64,000 nucleotides of DNA from Streptomyces canus. Lineage in GTDB: Bacteria > Actinomycetota > Actinomycetes > Streptomycetales > Streptomycetaceae. The position numbers were made by a program, and so were the translations under genes. The DNA lies in assembly GCF_030815415.1 (NCBI RefSeq), contig NZ_JAUSWW010000001.1:1178001-1242000 (forward strand). The letters are read 5' to 3'. The notes beneath the pieces are model-generated. The model worked only from the letters and a program-made list of their open reading frames with translations. It was not told where the DNA came from and searched no databases. The stretch's first letter is position 1; every line of letters starts with the position of its first letter. Positions 40,805 to 50,317 of the stretch are shown one piece after another.

Positions 40805-43012
40805 TCAGATCCGGGCCGGTTCCTGCGGCACCGGCTCGCCGGCCTCGTGCCTCTTCGGCCTGCCGAGTCCGGCGCCCTCCACGTCGACGCGGGGCAGCAG
40901 CCGGTCGAGGCGTGCCGGCAGCCACCACGCCTTGTCGCCGAGCAGGGCGAGCACCGCGGGCACGATCGCCATGCGGACGACGAACGCGTCGAACAGCACC
41001 GCGACGGCGAGCCCGAAGCCCATGGTCTTGATCATCGACTCCTGGGCGCCGATGAAGCCGGAGAACACCGCGATCATGATGACCGCCGCGGCGGCGACGA
41101 CCCGGGCACTGTGCCGGAAGCCCGTCACGATCGCCTGGGCGGGCCGGTCCCCGTGGACGTACGCCTCCCGCATCCGCGAGACGAGGAAGACCTCGTAGTC
41201 CATCGCCAGGCCGAACACGATGCCCACCAGGAAGATCGGCATCAGGCTCATGATGGGACCTGACTGCTCCACCCCGAGCAGTTCCGCGCCCCAGCCCCAC
41301 TGGAAGACCGCCACGACCGCGCCGAGCGCGGCCAGCACCGACAGCAGGAACCCGAGTGCGGCCTTGAGGGGCACGAGCACGGAGCGGAAGACGACCAGCA
41401 GCAGGATCAGCGCCAGCACGATGATGACGGCCAGATAGGGCACGAGCGCGCCCTGGAGGGCCTGGGCGACGTCGATGTTCATCGCGGTGTTGCCGGTGAC
41501 CTCGAACGTCGCCCCCGTCTCCCGCTCCAGGTCCGGGCGCTCGGAACGGATCGACTGGACGAGGTCCTTGGTCCTCTCGTCGTTCGGACCGGTGGCCGGC
41601 ACCGCGGAGAGCAGGGCGGCGTCTCCCGTCTTGTTGAACTGCGCGGGAGAGACGGACACGACCCCGCCGGTCGCGCCGATCTCCTCGGCGATGTCGCTCA
41701 CGGCTGCCTTGGGTTCGGCGACACCCTTCACATCCACCACGATCGTCAGCGGCCCGTTGAAACCGGCACCGAAACCGTCCGCGAGCGCGTCGTAGGCACG
41801 CCGTTCCGTCGAGGAGACAGGCTTGGACTCGTCCCCCGGCATGCCCAGTTCCAGCTGTGCGGCGGGCAGCGCCAGCACACCCAGACCGGCGACGCACGTC
41901 ACCAGCACGGCCACGGGGCGACGCAGCACGAACCGCGCCCACCGGGATCCGCCGTTGCCCTCCGTCGACGCGGCCGCGGCGCCGTTCTTGCGGGTACGGC
42001 GGGGCAGTACGGCGTCGGGCCACATGCCCAGCAGCGCGGGGACCAGGGTGAGCGCGATCAGCACGGCGACGACCACCGCACCCGCGGCGCACAGCCCCAT
42101 CTTGGCCAGCATCGGAACGCCTATGACGGTCAGGCCGGCCAGGGCGATGACGACCGTGAGACCGGCGAACACCACGGCGGAGCCGGCCGTACCGACGGCG
42201 AGGCCGGTCGCCTCCCGCGGCTCGTGTCCGTTGGCGCGCTCCTCCCGGTAGCGGGAGACCACGAAGAGGGCGTAGTCGATACCGACCGCCAGGCCGAGCA
42301 TCGTGGCGAGCGTGCCGGTGGTCATGGAGAGACCGAAGACGCTGCCCAGGGCCATGATGGCGGCCATGCTGACGCCCACGCCGACGATGGCGGTGAGCAG
42401 CGGAAGGCCGGCCGCCGCGAGGGAGCCGAAGGTGATCAGCAGGACGACCGCGGCGAGGGCGATACCGATGGCCTCGGAGGCGCCGCCCGCCCCGGGCTGC
42501 GTGGCCAGTGCGGTGCCTCCGGCCTCGACCGTGAGGCCGGAGTCGCGGGCCTCGTCGATGGCCTTCTCCAGCGCGGCCTTGTCGGCGTCGGTGAGATCGG
42601 CTGCCTTCACCTTGTACTCCACCGTGGCGTAGGCGGTGGAGCCGTCCTTGCTCACCGCGCCCGCCGTGAACGGGCTGGTGGCGCCGGCGACCTGGGGCTC
42701 GTCGGCGGCCTCGGCGACGAGCGACTCGATGGCGGCGCGATGGCCGGCCGCCGTCACCTTCTCCCCGTCGGCTGCGGTGAACACGATCCGCGCATCGGCC
42801 CCATTGGCGTCCCCGCCGGGGAAACGCTCCCCGATCAGGTCGAAGGCCTTCTGCGCCTCGATGCCCGGCATGAAGGACGTGCCGTCGTCGGAGGCGGCGG
42901 GCGCCTTGGCGGCGCCCAGGCCGAGGGCGCCGAGGACCACGGCCCACAACAGCGCCACGAGCAGGCGCCGCCGGAAGGCGGCCCGGCCCATCCGATACAG
43001 GAAGGTAGCCAC
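40805..43012 (-). CDS. MMPL/RND-family membrane transporter
   Basis: A 735-residue transporter of the MMPL class. It has a membrane helix near the N-terminus (LLVALLWAVVLGALGLGA), a large extracellular domain, a block of membrane helices (ADARIVFT..., LAAVVLLITFGSLAAAGLPL, FAGLTVVIALAGLTVIGVP), and a repeat of this pattern in the second half. Such proteins export lipids or drugs using the proton gradient. I chose GTG 43012 because the family begins VATFLYRMG and a GGAG lies upstream; an in-frame ATG at 43072 is possible. Its neighbours are a two-component system. Confidence 0.8.
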   Translation of the reverse strand: MATFLYRMGRAAFRRRLLVALLWAVVLGALGLGAAKAPAASDDGTSFMPGIEAQKAFDLIGERFPGGDANGADARIVFTAADGEKVTAAGHRAAIESLVAEAADEPQVAGATSPFTAGAVSKDGSTAYATVEYKVKAADLTDADKAALEKAIDEARDSGLTVEAGGTALATQPGAGGASEAIGIALAAVVLLITFGSLAAAGLPLLTAIVGVGVSMAAIMALGSVFGLSMTTGTLATMLGLAVGIDYALFVVSRYREERANGHEPREATGLAVGTAGSAVVFAGLTVVIALAGLTVIGVPMLAKMGLCAAGAVVVAVLIALTLVPALLGMWPDAVLPRRTRKNGAAAASTEGNGGSRWARFVLRRPVAVLVTCVAGLGVLALPAAQLELGMPGDESKPVSSTERRAYDALADGFGAGFNGPLTIVVDVKGVAEPKAAVSDIAEEIGATGGVVSVSPAQFNKTGDAALLSAVPATGPNDERTKDLVQSIRSERPDLERETGATFEVTGNTAMNIDVAQALQGALVPYLAVIIVLALILLLVVFRSVLVPLKAALGFLLSVLAALGAVVAVFQWGWGAELLGVEQSGPIMSLMPIFLVGIVFGLAMDYEVFLVSRMREAYVHGDRPAQAIVTGFRHSARVVAAAAVIMIAVFSGFIGAQESMIKTMGFGLAVAVLFDAFVVRMAIVPAVLALLGDKAWWLPARLDRLLPRVDVEGAGLGRPKRHEAGEPVPQEPARI

Positions 43013-43308
43013 GAGAAACGGATCTCCAGGTCTGGGTTCGGGTAGATCACCAGCCTGGTCTGACAGGGGCACCGAGACATCGTGCTGGTGCTGGCACTCC
43101 CCCTTGGTGGCCCTGCACGAGGCGGGGCGCCCGTCTCCTCCTCAAGGACGAGCGCCGACTGCTGCGTGCGGAGGACGCGGGCCGGGGATGCCGGACCGCG
43201 ACCGTCGTCAGCGCGACCGCGCACCCACAGCGAGGAGTCCCCCGGTACTCGGGCCTGGCCCTAGGGTGGTGGACCCGTGCCCGCACGAGAACTCACGGAG
43301 AACACACC

Positions 43309-43854
43309 ATGCTCCCGATGGACCAGCTCCGGGCACGACTGCGGGAACACGACGACCCCGGTCACCTGGAACGCCCCGCGGACTTCGACCGGGACACTTC
43401 ACGGCGCTGTTTCGCCCGGCTGCTGAGCGCCCTCGAGGAACGCTTCGGGCCGTCCTGCTCAAGCGGCCTGGGTCAGGACAGCAGTTTCTACGGCGTCATC
43501 GATGTCCCGGCGGGCGCGACAGGCGTCGACCGGCCCATGGGGGTCGCGATGAGCAACTTCGGCACCTACTTCGTCACCGCGTTCATGAGGGTTGATGAGG
43601 GCTCCCCCGGTGGAGAGGCATGCCCGCCCGAGGAGTTCGTGACGTGGCTCGACGGCGTCTGTACGGCCATGGGGTGCACCTTCATCCCGACCGGGCTGCT
43701 TCGTGAACCGTACGAGGGGCCGTCGGTCCTGGCGGCGGCGGGAGACCTGGAACTGGCGGCGGTGCTCGTGGCCGCCGGCCTGGCCGAGGCCGAGGACGAC
43801 GACGAGGAGCTGGGCAAGTCGGACTGGCACGACCGGTACTTCGACTACATGTGA
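43309..43854 (+). CDS. Hypothetical protein
   Basis: A 181-residue protein, probably starting at ATG 43309 (or MDQ at 43318). Segments include SALEERFGPSCSSGLGQDSS and VDRPMGVAMSNFGTYFVTAF. The C-terminus is very acidic (AEAEDDDEELGKSDW). There is no signal peptide, membrane helix or catalytic motif that I recognise. The coding is well supported by G/C at third positions. Similar Streptomyces proteins are uncharacterised. Confidence 0.65.
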   Translation: MLPMDQLRARLREHDDPGHLERPADFDRDTSRRCFARLLSALEERFGPSCSSGLGQDSSFYGVIDVPAGATGVDRPMGVAMSNFGTYFVTAFMRVDEGSPGGEACPPEEFVTWLDGVCTAMGCTFIPTGLLREPYEGPSVLAAAGDLELAAVLVAAGLAEAEDDDEELGKSDWHDRYFDYM

Positions 43855-43928
43855 GGCATCTGCGGCTCCGTCGCTCGCGCGTCTTCGCCTCGGCCGTCCC
43901 GAACAGGCAAAGGGAGATGTCCGCCCCG

Positions 43929-43960
43929 GGGAAGACCCGCTCCCGGGCGGTGGTCTTCCC
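43929..43960. terminator. Hairpin terminator
   Basis: GGGAAGACC (43929-43937) pairs with GGTCTTCCC (43952-43960) across a GC-rich loop. It is about 75 bp after the hypothetical gene's stop and upstream of the convergent LysR gene's end. Confidence 0.65.
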
Positions 43961-44094
43961 TGTCGGCCACCCGCATCGACGCAAGGGAGCCGATCATGGC
44001 CGAAGCAATCCGGCGGACAGGGGCGGACACCGTCGCGTCCAGCGCCGGGCGGCCCTCCGCCAACCGACCGAAGCAGACGGGATCACCCCGACCT

Positions 44095-45009
44095 CTACTC
44101 GGGCAGCCGCTCCAGCGCCGCCGAGATCCCCGAGCGGCCCACCACATCCATCAGCGCCTGTCCGATCACGGAGACGGGCTCGCGGGCCGGGAGCACCAGG
44201 CCGATCTGCTCGGAGCGGACGGGCCGGACCAGCGGGACGGCGCGCATGCCCGCGGGGACGCCGAAGACATGGAGCCAGGCGTACGGGACGATGCTCGCCC
44301 ATTGTCCGGCCCTGACCTGGGCGAACAGGGAGGCGATCGAGTCGGTCTCCACGCGCGGGGTGACGGAGACACCGACGGTCGCGAACACGGCGTCGAGGAT
44401 CTGGCGGCCCTGCATCCTCGGGTCGAGCAGGCACAGGGGGTACTGGGCCGCCTCCTCCCAGGAGATGTCCACGGGGCCGGTGTCCGGGGCGGTCCGCTGG
44501 GTCAGAAGGACGTGGCGTTCCCGGTACAGCGGGACGAACTTGAAGTCGTGGTCCGCGACCGAGCTCTGGTAGGTCACGGCGGCGTCGAGTTCGTAGGCGC
44601 GCAGCCGGGTCACGATGTCCTCGGCCCGCAGGTCGGCGAAGACCTGGACGGTCGCCAGCGGGTTGGCGGCGCAGAACGGCTGGGTCAGCAGCCCCACCGC
44701 CGTGGAGGCCGTGGGTACGGTCCCGATCCGCAGGCGGCCGCTGAGTCCGGCCCGCAGCGCCTGGATCTCGTTCCGCATGGCGTCCCGGTCGGCGAGGATC
44801 CGCTGGGCCCACAGGACGACCCGCTCGCCCTCCGGAGTGAGCCCGTCGAACCGGCGTCCACGCTGGACCAGGGGGATGCCGAGCTCCTCCTCCAGCTTCC
44901 GGATGCCCTCGGACAGGGCCGGCTGGGAGACGTAGCAGGCCTGCGCCGCCTTGGCGAAGTGGCGGACCCGGGCGAGGGCGACGAGGTACTCGAGTTGACG
45001 GAGCAGCAC
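44095..45009 (-). CDS. LysR family transcriptional regulator
   Basis: A 304-residue LysR protein: winged helix LLRQLEYLVALARVRHFAKA, QPALSEGIRKLEEELGIPL, then the substrate-binding domain with RIGTVPTASTAVGLLTQPF. It is divergent from the FdhF/YdeP-type molybdoenzyme at 45164. A TATC-N4-GATA dyad with T-N11-A spacing lies in the gap (45074), the typical LysR binding pattern, so the regulator probably controls that gene and itself. Confidence 0.85.
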   Translation of the reverse strand: MLLRQLEYLVALARVRHFAKAAQACYVSQPALSEGIRKLEEELGIPLVQRGRRFDGLTPEGERVVLWAQRILADRDAMRNEIQALRAGLSGRLRIGTVPTASTAVGLLTQPFCAANPLATVQVFADLRAEDIVTRLRAYELDAAVTYQSSVADHDFKFVPLYRERHVLLTQRTAPDTGPVDISWEEAAQYPLCLLDPRMQGRQILDAVFATVGVSVTPRVETDSIASLFAQVRAGQWASIVPYAWLHVFGVPAGMRAVPLVRPVRSEQIGLVLPAREPVSVIGQALMDVVGRSGISAALERLPE

Positions 45010-45073
45010 CCCTCAATGATCCACCGCACGGGGATCCCGGGCCGACAGCTGTGCGGGTGTCATCGGTACGGCC

Positions 45074-45086
45074 TATCACGCGATAA
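45074..45086. promoter_or_regulatory. Candidate LysR box
   Basis: TATCACGCGATAA contains TATC/GATA arms and fits T-N11-A. It is 64-76 bp upstream of the LysR start and about 80 bp upstream of the oxidoreductase start. Confidence 0.5.
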
Positions 45087-45163
45087 CAACTACCGCTTTG
45101 ACCTGGACCGATGCGCTGGCGAAGAGTGAAGAGGAGACCAGCTGGGAGAGGGCGTGGTGCTCG

Positions 45164-47464
45164 ATGCGGGACATCGGCGAACCGGATGAGAGCGAGCTGT
45201 CGGTGACGGCTCCCAAGACCTGGGCCGCGGGCACTCCAGGCGTCGTGCACGCCCTGCAGTACGCGCTGGGCCAGACCTCGCCGAAACGCACCGCGCTCAC
45301 CCTGCTCAACCTCAACCAGACGAAGGGCATCGACTGCCCGGGCTGTGCCTGGCCGGAGCCCGCGCCGGGCGAGCGGCACCTCAACGAGTACTGCGAGAAC
45401 GGCGCCAAGCACATCAGTGACGAGGCCACGTCCCGGCGGGTGACCGCCGAGTTCTTCCAGCAGCACTCCGTCGACGAGCTGAGCCGTAAGTCGGACTACT
45501 GGCTCAACCAGCAGGGCCGGCTGACCGAGCCGATGGTGCTGCGCGAGGGCGCGGACCACTACGAGCCCATCGGCTGGGACGAGGCACTCGAGCTCCTCGC
45601 CCACGAGCTGCGCGCCCTGGACCACCCGGACGAGGCGCTGTTCTACACCTCGGGGCGGCTGGCCAACGAGCCGGCGTTCCTGCTCCAGCTGTTCGCCCGG
45701 GCCTTCGGCACCAACAATCTGCCGGACTGCTCCAACATGTGCCACGAGTCCAGCGGATCGGCGCTGAACGAGACCCTGGGCATCGGCAAGGGCAGCGTCA
45801 CGCTCGACGACCTGTACAACGCCGACCTCGTCTTCGTCGTGGGACAGAACCCCGGCACCAACCATCCGCGGATGCTGTCCGCGCTGGAGGAGACCAAGCG
45901 CCGCGGCGGCAGTGTCGTCGCCGTCAATCCGCTGCCCGAGGCCGGGCTCATGCGCTTCAAGAACCCCCAGAAGGCGCGCGGCGTCATCGGCCGGGGCACG
46001 GCCATCGCCGACCAGTTCCTGCAGATCCGTCCCGGTGGCGATCTGGCCCTCTTCCAGGCGCTGAACCTGATGCTGATCGAGGCCGAGGACAAGGAGCCGG
46101 GCACCGTCCTGGACCGGGAGTTCATCGACGCGCACACCACCGGCTACGAGGCCTTCGCCGAGCATCTGCGCGCCACGACGTCATGGGACGAGGTCCTGGA
46201 GGCCACGGGGCTGAGCCAGGACGAGATCGAGCAGGTGCACGCACGGGTCCTGGAGAGCCGTGGCGTCATCGTCTGCTGGGCCATGGGCCTGACGCAGCAC
46301 AAGCACGGTGTGCCCACCATCAGGGAGGTCGTCAACTTCCTTCTGCTGCGCGGCAACGTCGGCCGCCCGGGCGCGGGGGTGTGCCCGGTCCGCGGGCACA
46401 GCAACGTGCAGGGCGACCGCACGATGGGCATCTGGGAGCGCATGCCCCAGTCGTTCCTGGACCGCCTCGGCGACGAGTTCCGCTTCACCGCGCCGACGGC
46501 GCACGGTCTGGACTCCGTCGACTCCATCCGGGCCATGCTCGACGGACGGGCCAAGGTCTTCCTCGGGGTGGCGGGCAACTTCGTGCGGGCCACGCCCGAC
46601 AGCGACGTCACCGAGCGCGCCATGCGCAACTGCCGTCTGACCGCGCACATCTCGACGAAGCTCAACCGCTCCCACACGGTGTGCGGGCGTACGGCGCTCA
46701 TCCTGCCCACGCTCGGCCGCAGCGACCGGGACGTCCAGGCGGGCGGGGAGCAGTTCATGACGGTCGAGGACTCCATGAGCGAGGTCCACGCCACCCGCGG
46801 CCGGCTCGCCCCCGCGTCCGCGCGGCTGCTGAGCGAGGTCTCCATCATCAGCCGCCTCGCCCGCAAGGTCCTGGGCTCCGCACCCGAGATCCCCTGGGAG
46901 GACTTCGAGGCCGACTACGGTCTCGTCCGCGACCGCATCTCCCGGGTCGTCGAAGGCTTCGAGGACTTCGACGAGCGGGTACGGCGCCCCGGCGGTTTCC
47001 GGCTGCCCAACCCGGTCAACGACAAGGTGTTCCGGACACCCAGCGGGAAGGCCGTGTTCAGCGTCAACGACTTCACGATGCTCCGGGCCCCGAAGGGCCA
47101 TCTGATCCTGCAGACCCTGCGCTCGCACGACCAGTGGAACACCGTCCCCTACGCGATGGACGACCGCTACCGGGGCATCAAGGGCGGCCGCCGCGTCGTC
47201 CTCGTGAACTCCGCCGACCTCGCCGACCTCGACATCCCGGACGGCGGCCTCGTCGATCTGGTCGGCGTCTGGTCCGACGGCTCGGAGCGCCGCGCGGACG
47301 CCTTCCGTGTCGTCGCCTACCCCACTCCCCCGGGTTCGGCCGCCGCGTACTACCCGGAGACCAATGTGCTGGTGCCGCTCGACAGCGTCGCGGACATCAG
47401 CAACACACCGACGTCGAAGAGCGTGATCGTCCGCCTGGAACGACGGCAGACTTCGGCGTCGTAG
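45164..47464 (+). CDS. FdhF/YdeP family molybdopterin oxidoreductase
   Basis: A 766-residue molybdoenzyme. The N-terminus has the family motif GIDCPGCAWPEP and the next part is SGRLANEPAFLLQLFARAFG and LPDCSNMCHESSGSALNETL. The cofactor-binding stretches are VVGQNPGTNHPRML and RGHSNVQGDRTMGIWERMP; the C-terminal domain ends with VNSADLADLDIPDGGLVDLV. YdeP-like proteins bind bis-MGD, and the CPGC cysteines may hold an Fe-S cluster; the substrate is not established, and acid or formate roles are suggested for relatives. I chose ATG 45164 because the family starts there; a TTG at 45098 would add 22 residues. Confidence 0.85.
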   Translation: MRDIGEPDESELSVTAPKTWAAGTPGVVHALQYALGQTSPKRTALTLLNLNQTKGIDCPGCAWPEPAPGERHLNEYCENGAKHISDEATSRRVTAEFFQQHSVDELSRKSDYWLNQQGRLTEPMVLREGADHYEPIGWDEALELLAHELRALDHPDEALFYTSGRLANEPAFLLQLFARAFGTNNLPDCSNMCHESSGSALNETLGIGKGSVTLDDLYNADLVFVVGQNPGTNHPRMLSALEETKRRGGSVVAVNPLPEAGLMRFKNPQKARGVIGRGTAIADQFLQIRPGGDLALFQALNLMLIEAEDKEPGTVLDREFIDAHTTGYEAFAEHLRATTSWDEVLEATGLSQDEIEQVHARVLESRGVIVCWAMGLTQHKHGVPTIREVVNFLLLRGNVGRPGAGVCPVRGHSNVQGDRTMGIWERMPQSFLDRLGDEFRFTAPTAHGLDSVDSIRAMLDGRAKVFLGVAGNFVRATPDSDVTERAMRNCRLTAHISTKLNRSHTVCGRTALILPTLGRSDRDVQAGGEQFMTVEDSMSEVHATRGRLAPASARLLSEVSIISRLARKVLGSAPEIPWEDFEADYGLVRDRISRVVEGFEDFDERVRRPGGFRLPNPVNDKVFRTPSGKAVFSVNDFTMLRAPKGHLILQTLRSHDQWNTVPYAMDDRYRGIKGGRRVVLVNSADLADLDIPDGGLVDLVGVWSDGSERRADAFRVVAYPTPPGSAAAYYPETNVLVPLDSVADISNTPTSKSVIVRLERRQTSAS

Positions 47465-47545
47465 CCTCGGGCCGAGTTGCCTCTACGACGGTGACCGGCC
47501 GCGGAGGTCCGCTGTGCTCGCTCGTGTCCCCGTGCCGGGACGGGG

Positions 47546-48205
47546 TCAGCCGACCGGCGCGGTGCGGATGGCCGCGATGTCGAACTGGAGGCGGACCTTC
47601 TCGCTCACCATGGCGCCGCCCTCGGCCAGTTTGGAGTCGTAGTTCAGGCCCCATTCGGTGCGGTTGATGGTGGTGGTGCCGTCGAAACCGGCCCGCTGGT
47701 AGCCGAAGGGGTCGGTGACATGGCCTATGTAGGTGAGCTCCAGGACCACGGGGCGGGTGCGGGCCTTGATGGTGAGGTCGCCGGTCATGCGGTAGACATC
47801 GTTGCCGACCATCTCCACGGCGGTGCTCGCGAAGCGCATGCGCGGGTAGTTGCGGGCGTCGAGGAAGTCACGGCCCACGAGGTGGGCGTCGCGCTGTTCC
47901 ACGCCGGTGTCGACGCTGGCGGTCGACAGCACGATCTCCGCCTGCGAGCGGGACGGATCGCGGCCGTCGAAGTACAGGCGGCTCTGGTACTCCGCGAAGG
48001 ATCCGCGGACCGTGGTCACCATCGCGTGCCGTACGGAGAAGCCGATCCTGCTGTGGGCGGGGTCGATGACCCATTCGCCGGTCAGGGGCGCCAGCGCCGG
48101 GTCCGGGAGGAGCGCGGTGCCGCCAGCCGGTGACATGGTGGGGGGCTGGGGTGTGACGGTCTGCTCCGTGCGGCGGAACGAAGTGTCACGGCTGAACAAT
48201 TTCAT
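47546..48205 (-). CDS. YceI family protein
   Basis: A 219-residue YceI (lipocalin-like) protein: GEWVIDPAHSRIGFSVRHAM, IVLSTASVDTGVEQRDAHLV, and the C-terminal RTEWGLNYDSKLAEGGAMVS. The fold binds polyprenoid chains. There is no N-terminal signal, unlike E. coli YceI, so it is probably cytoplasmic. The N-terminal 35 residues precede the conserved domain and are Pro/Thr-rich. Its role in actinobacteria is not established. Confidence 0.85.
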   Translation of the reverse strand: MKLFSRDTSFRRTEQTVTPQPPTMSPAGGTALLPDPALAPLTGEWVIDPAHSRIGFSVRHAMVTTVRGSFAEYQSRLYFDGRDPSRSQAEIVLSTASVDTGVEQRDAHLVGRDFLDARNYPRMRFASTAVEMVGNDVYRMTGDLTIKARTRPVVLELTYIGHVTDPFGYQRAGFDGTTTINRTEWGLNYDSKLAEGGAMVSEKVRLQFDIAAIRTAPVG

Positions 48206-48296
48206 GATTCACCTAGTTACTGCACGGGAGTTGTCGCCGCAAGCCCTGACCATCGATGAACAGAAACTCCACAAATTCCCCATGTCATCGTCCAGT

Positions 48297-49895
48297 TCAC
48301 TCCTGGTCCGCTCCGACGAGGGTGCGGACCTCGAAGTCCTCGTAGCTTTCGGGCGATTGCGGTCTGCTCAGCACCGAACCCAGCCAGCCGAGGAGGAATC
48401 CGGCCGGAATGGAGACAATGCCGGGATTCTGCAGGGGAAACAGGGCGAAATCGGCGGACGGGTAGAGCGAGGAGGGAGTGGAGGAGACCACCGGCGAGAA
48501 GACCACGAGCAGGACGGAGCTCAACAGGCCGCCGCAGAGGCTGAGCAGGGCGCCCTGAGCCGTGAACCGCCGCCAGAACAGGGTGTAGACGAGTGTCGGC
48601 AAGAGGGCGGAGGCGGCGATCGCGAAGGCCAGGAACGCCAGTGTCGCCGTGTTCGCGCCCCAGGAGATCAGCGCGAGCAGCATGCCCAGGACACCGATGA
48701 CGGCCGCCGCGAGACGGGCCACGGCCAGTTCCTCGGTCTCCTTCGCCCGGCCCTTGCGGATCACCTCGCCGTAGAGGTCGTGGGCGAGGGAGGAGGCCGC
48801 GGCCAGGGTGAGGCCGGCGGCGACGGCGAGGAGGGTGACGAAGGCCAGGCAGGACAGCAGGGCGGTCAGGATGCCCCCGCCGAGGTCCTGGGCCAGCAGC
48901 AGGACGGCGGCGTCGCCCTTGCGGTCGGTCCGCGCGATGGTGTCGCGGCCCACGATGGCGGTGGCGCCCAGCCCGAGGATGCCCGCGGCCAGACAGACGA
49001 GGCTGACCAGGCCCATGGCCCACACGACCGAGGAGCGCAGCACGCCGACCTGCTTCGGGGCGAGGAGCCGCATCATCACGTGCGGAAGCGCGGCGAGGCC
49101 GAGCACGATGGCCAACTGGAGGCTGAAGAAGTCCAGTTTGCTGGTGGTGCTGCCGCCGTAGCGCAGCCCGGGTTCGAGGAACCGCTGGCCCCGACCGCTG
49201 TTGTCCGCGGCGGCGGCCAGCAGGGCGTCGATGTTCCAGTCGAAGCGGTGCAGCACCATCACGGCGGTCACGGTGACCCCGCAGATCAGCATCACGGCCT
49301 TGACGACCTGGATGAAGGTGGCGCCGGGCATGCCGCCGATGGCGGCGTACACGATGACGATGGTGCCGATGACGACCACGCACAGAGTGCGGGTGGTGGC
49401 GCTGGGCTCGCCGGTGAACTGGGTCAACAGCGCCACGCTGCCGACGAGTTGGGCGACCAGATAGAGGGTCGCGATGGCGAGGGTGCAGACGGCCAGGGCG
49501 AGGCGTACCGGTCGCTGCATGCGGGGCAGACGGTAGGACAGGGTGTCGCCCAGGGTGAACCTGCCGGCGTTGCGCAGGGGTTCGGCGATGAGCAGCAGGA
49601 CCATCATCCAGGCGACGGCGGTGCCGCACAGATACAGCAGTCCGTCGTAGCCGGTCAGGGCGACCAGGCCGGTGCTGCCCAGCAGGGTCGCGGCCGACAG
49701 GTAGTCGCCGCACATGGCCAGCCCGTTGCGCAGCGGCGACATCATGCGGTTGCCGAGGTAGAACTCGCTGATCTCGTCGCCCTGCGGTGCGGTCAGCAAC
49801 GCGGTGAAGAGCGTGACGACGACCACGGACAGGAAGAGCACGAGCGTCAGTTGCAGGCTGAAGCGGTCCGCGACCGCGGCGCCGGTCGTCACCAT
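48297..49895 (-). CDS. Sodium:solute symporter family protein (ActP/acetate permease-like)
   Basis: A 532-residue protein with about 13 membrane helices, including LSVVVVTLFTALLTAP, NGLAMCGDYLSAATLLGSTG (the conserved SSS motif near TM2) and LAVAAGLTLAAASSLAHDLY. It belongs to the SSS family next to acetate permease ActP. It presumably takes up a short monocarboxylate with Na+ or H+. The start overlaps the stop of the DUF485 gene upstream by seven bases, the classic YjcH-ActP arrangement. Confidence 0.85.
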   Translation of the reverse strand: MVTTGAAVADRFSLQLTLVLFLSVVVVTLFTALLTAPQGDEISEFYLGNRMMSPLRNGLAMCGDYLSAATLLGSTGLVALTGYDGLLYLCGTAVAWMMVLLLIAEPLRNAGRFTLGDTLSYRLPRMQRPVRLALAVCTLAIATLYLVAQLVGSVALLTQFTGEPSATTRTLCVVVIGTIVIVYAAIGGMPGATFIQVVKAVMLICGVTVTAVMVLHRFDWNIDALLAAAADNSGRGQRFLEPGLRYGGSTTSKLDFFSLQLAIVLGLAALPHVMMRLLAPKQVGVLRSSVVWAMGLVSLVCLAAGILGLGATAIVGRDTIARTDRKGDAAVLLLAQDLGGGILTALLSCLAFVTLLAVAAGLTLAAASSLAHDLYGEVIRKGRAKETEELAVARLAAAVIGVLGMLLALISWGANTATLAFLAFAIAASALLPTLVYTLFWRRFTAQGALLSLCGGLLSSVLLVVFSPVVSSTPSSLYPSADFALFPLQNPGIVSIPAGFLLGWLGSVLSRPQSPESYEDFEVRTLVGADQE

Positions 49896-50317
49896 CGGCG
49901 GTGGCCCCCCTCACGGGGAGCGGCGCTCAGTCGCGCCCGCGCCCGCCCCGCGGCCTCCTGGTGGCGGGCGAGCCTGCGCAGACCTCGGACGACGGGTGTG
50001 ATGTGGGTGCGGTGGTGCACGAGGTAGCGCCGCACGATGACGCCCATCAGCACGAACTGCCCGAGCCCCAGGGCCAGTCCCACGGTGAGGTGGCCGCCGA
50101 GGGTGCGGTTCATCAGAGCGGGACCGAAGCTGGACAGCAGGACGTACGCCAGGAACCCGCCGACGGCGACGGCCGTGGCCCGGACTCCGAACCGGCGGTG
50201 GGTGTGGCGGAGTGTCCGATAGGCGGGATCCTGCGCCACCGGCGACCGCTCCGTGGATTCATGGGGAGTTTCGGAGTTCGGCGGCGGCGCGCCGAACGGC
50301 AGGGAGTGCCGTGACAC
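49889..50317 (-). CDS. DUF485 (YjcH-like) membrane protein
   Basis: A 142-residue protein with the DUF485 segment DPAYRTLRHTHRRFGVRATA and two membrane helices (VAVGGFLAYVLLSSFG and LTVGLALGLGQFVLMGVIV). YjcH-like proteins are co-transcribed with acetate permease and may assist it. I chose GTG 50317 for the AAGAAGGTG site upstream. The gene overlaps the symporter by seven bases, so the two are translationally coupled. The N-terminal 55 residues are a low-complexity extension. Confidence 0.8.
   Translation of the reverse strand: MSRHSLPFGAPPPNSETPHESTERSPVAQDPAYRTLRHTHRRFGVRATAVAVGGFLAYVLLSSFGPALMNRTLGGHLTVGLALGLGQFVLMGVIVRRYLVHHRTHITPVVRGLRRLARHQEAAGRARARLSAAPREGGHRRW

Noticed and set aside
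45098..45163. Upstream TTG start adding 22 residues to the FdhF/YdeP protein
   Set aside because: The family begins near ATG 45164, and the added residues show no conservation pattern I recognise.
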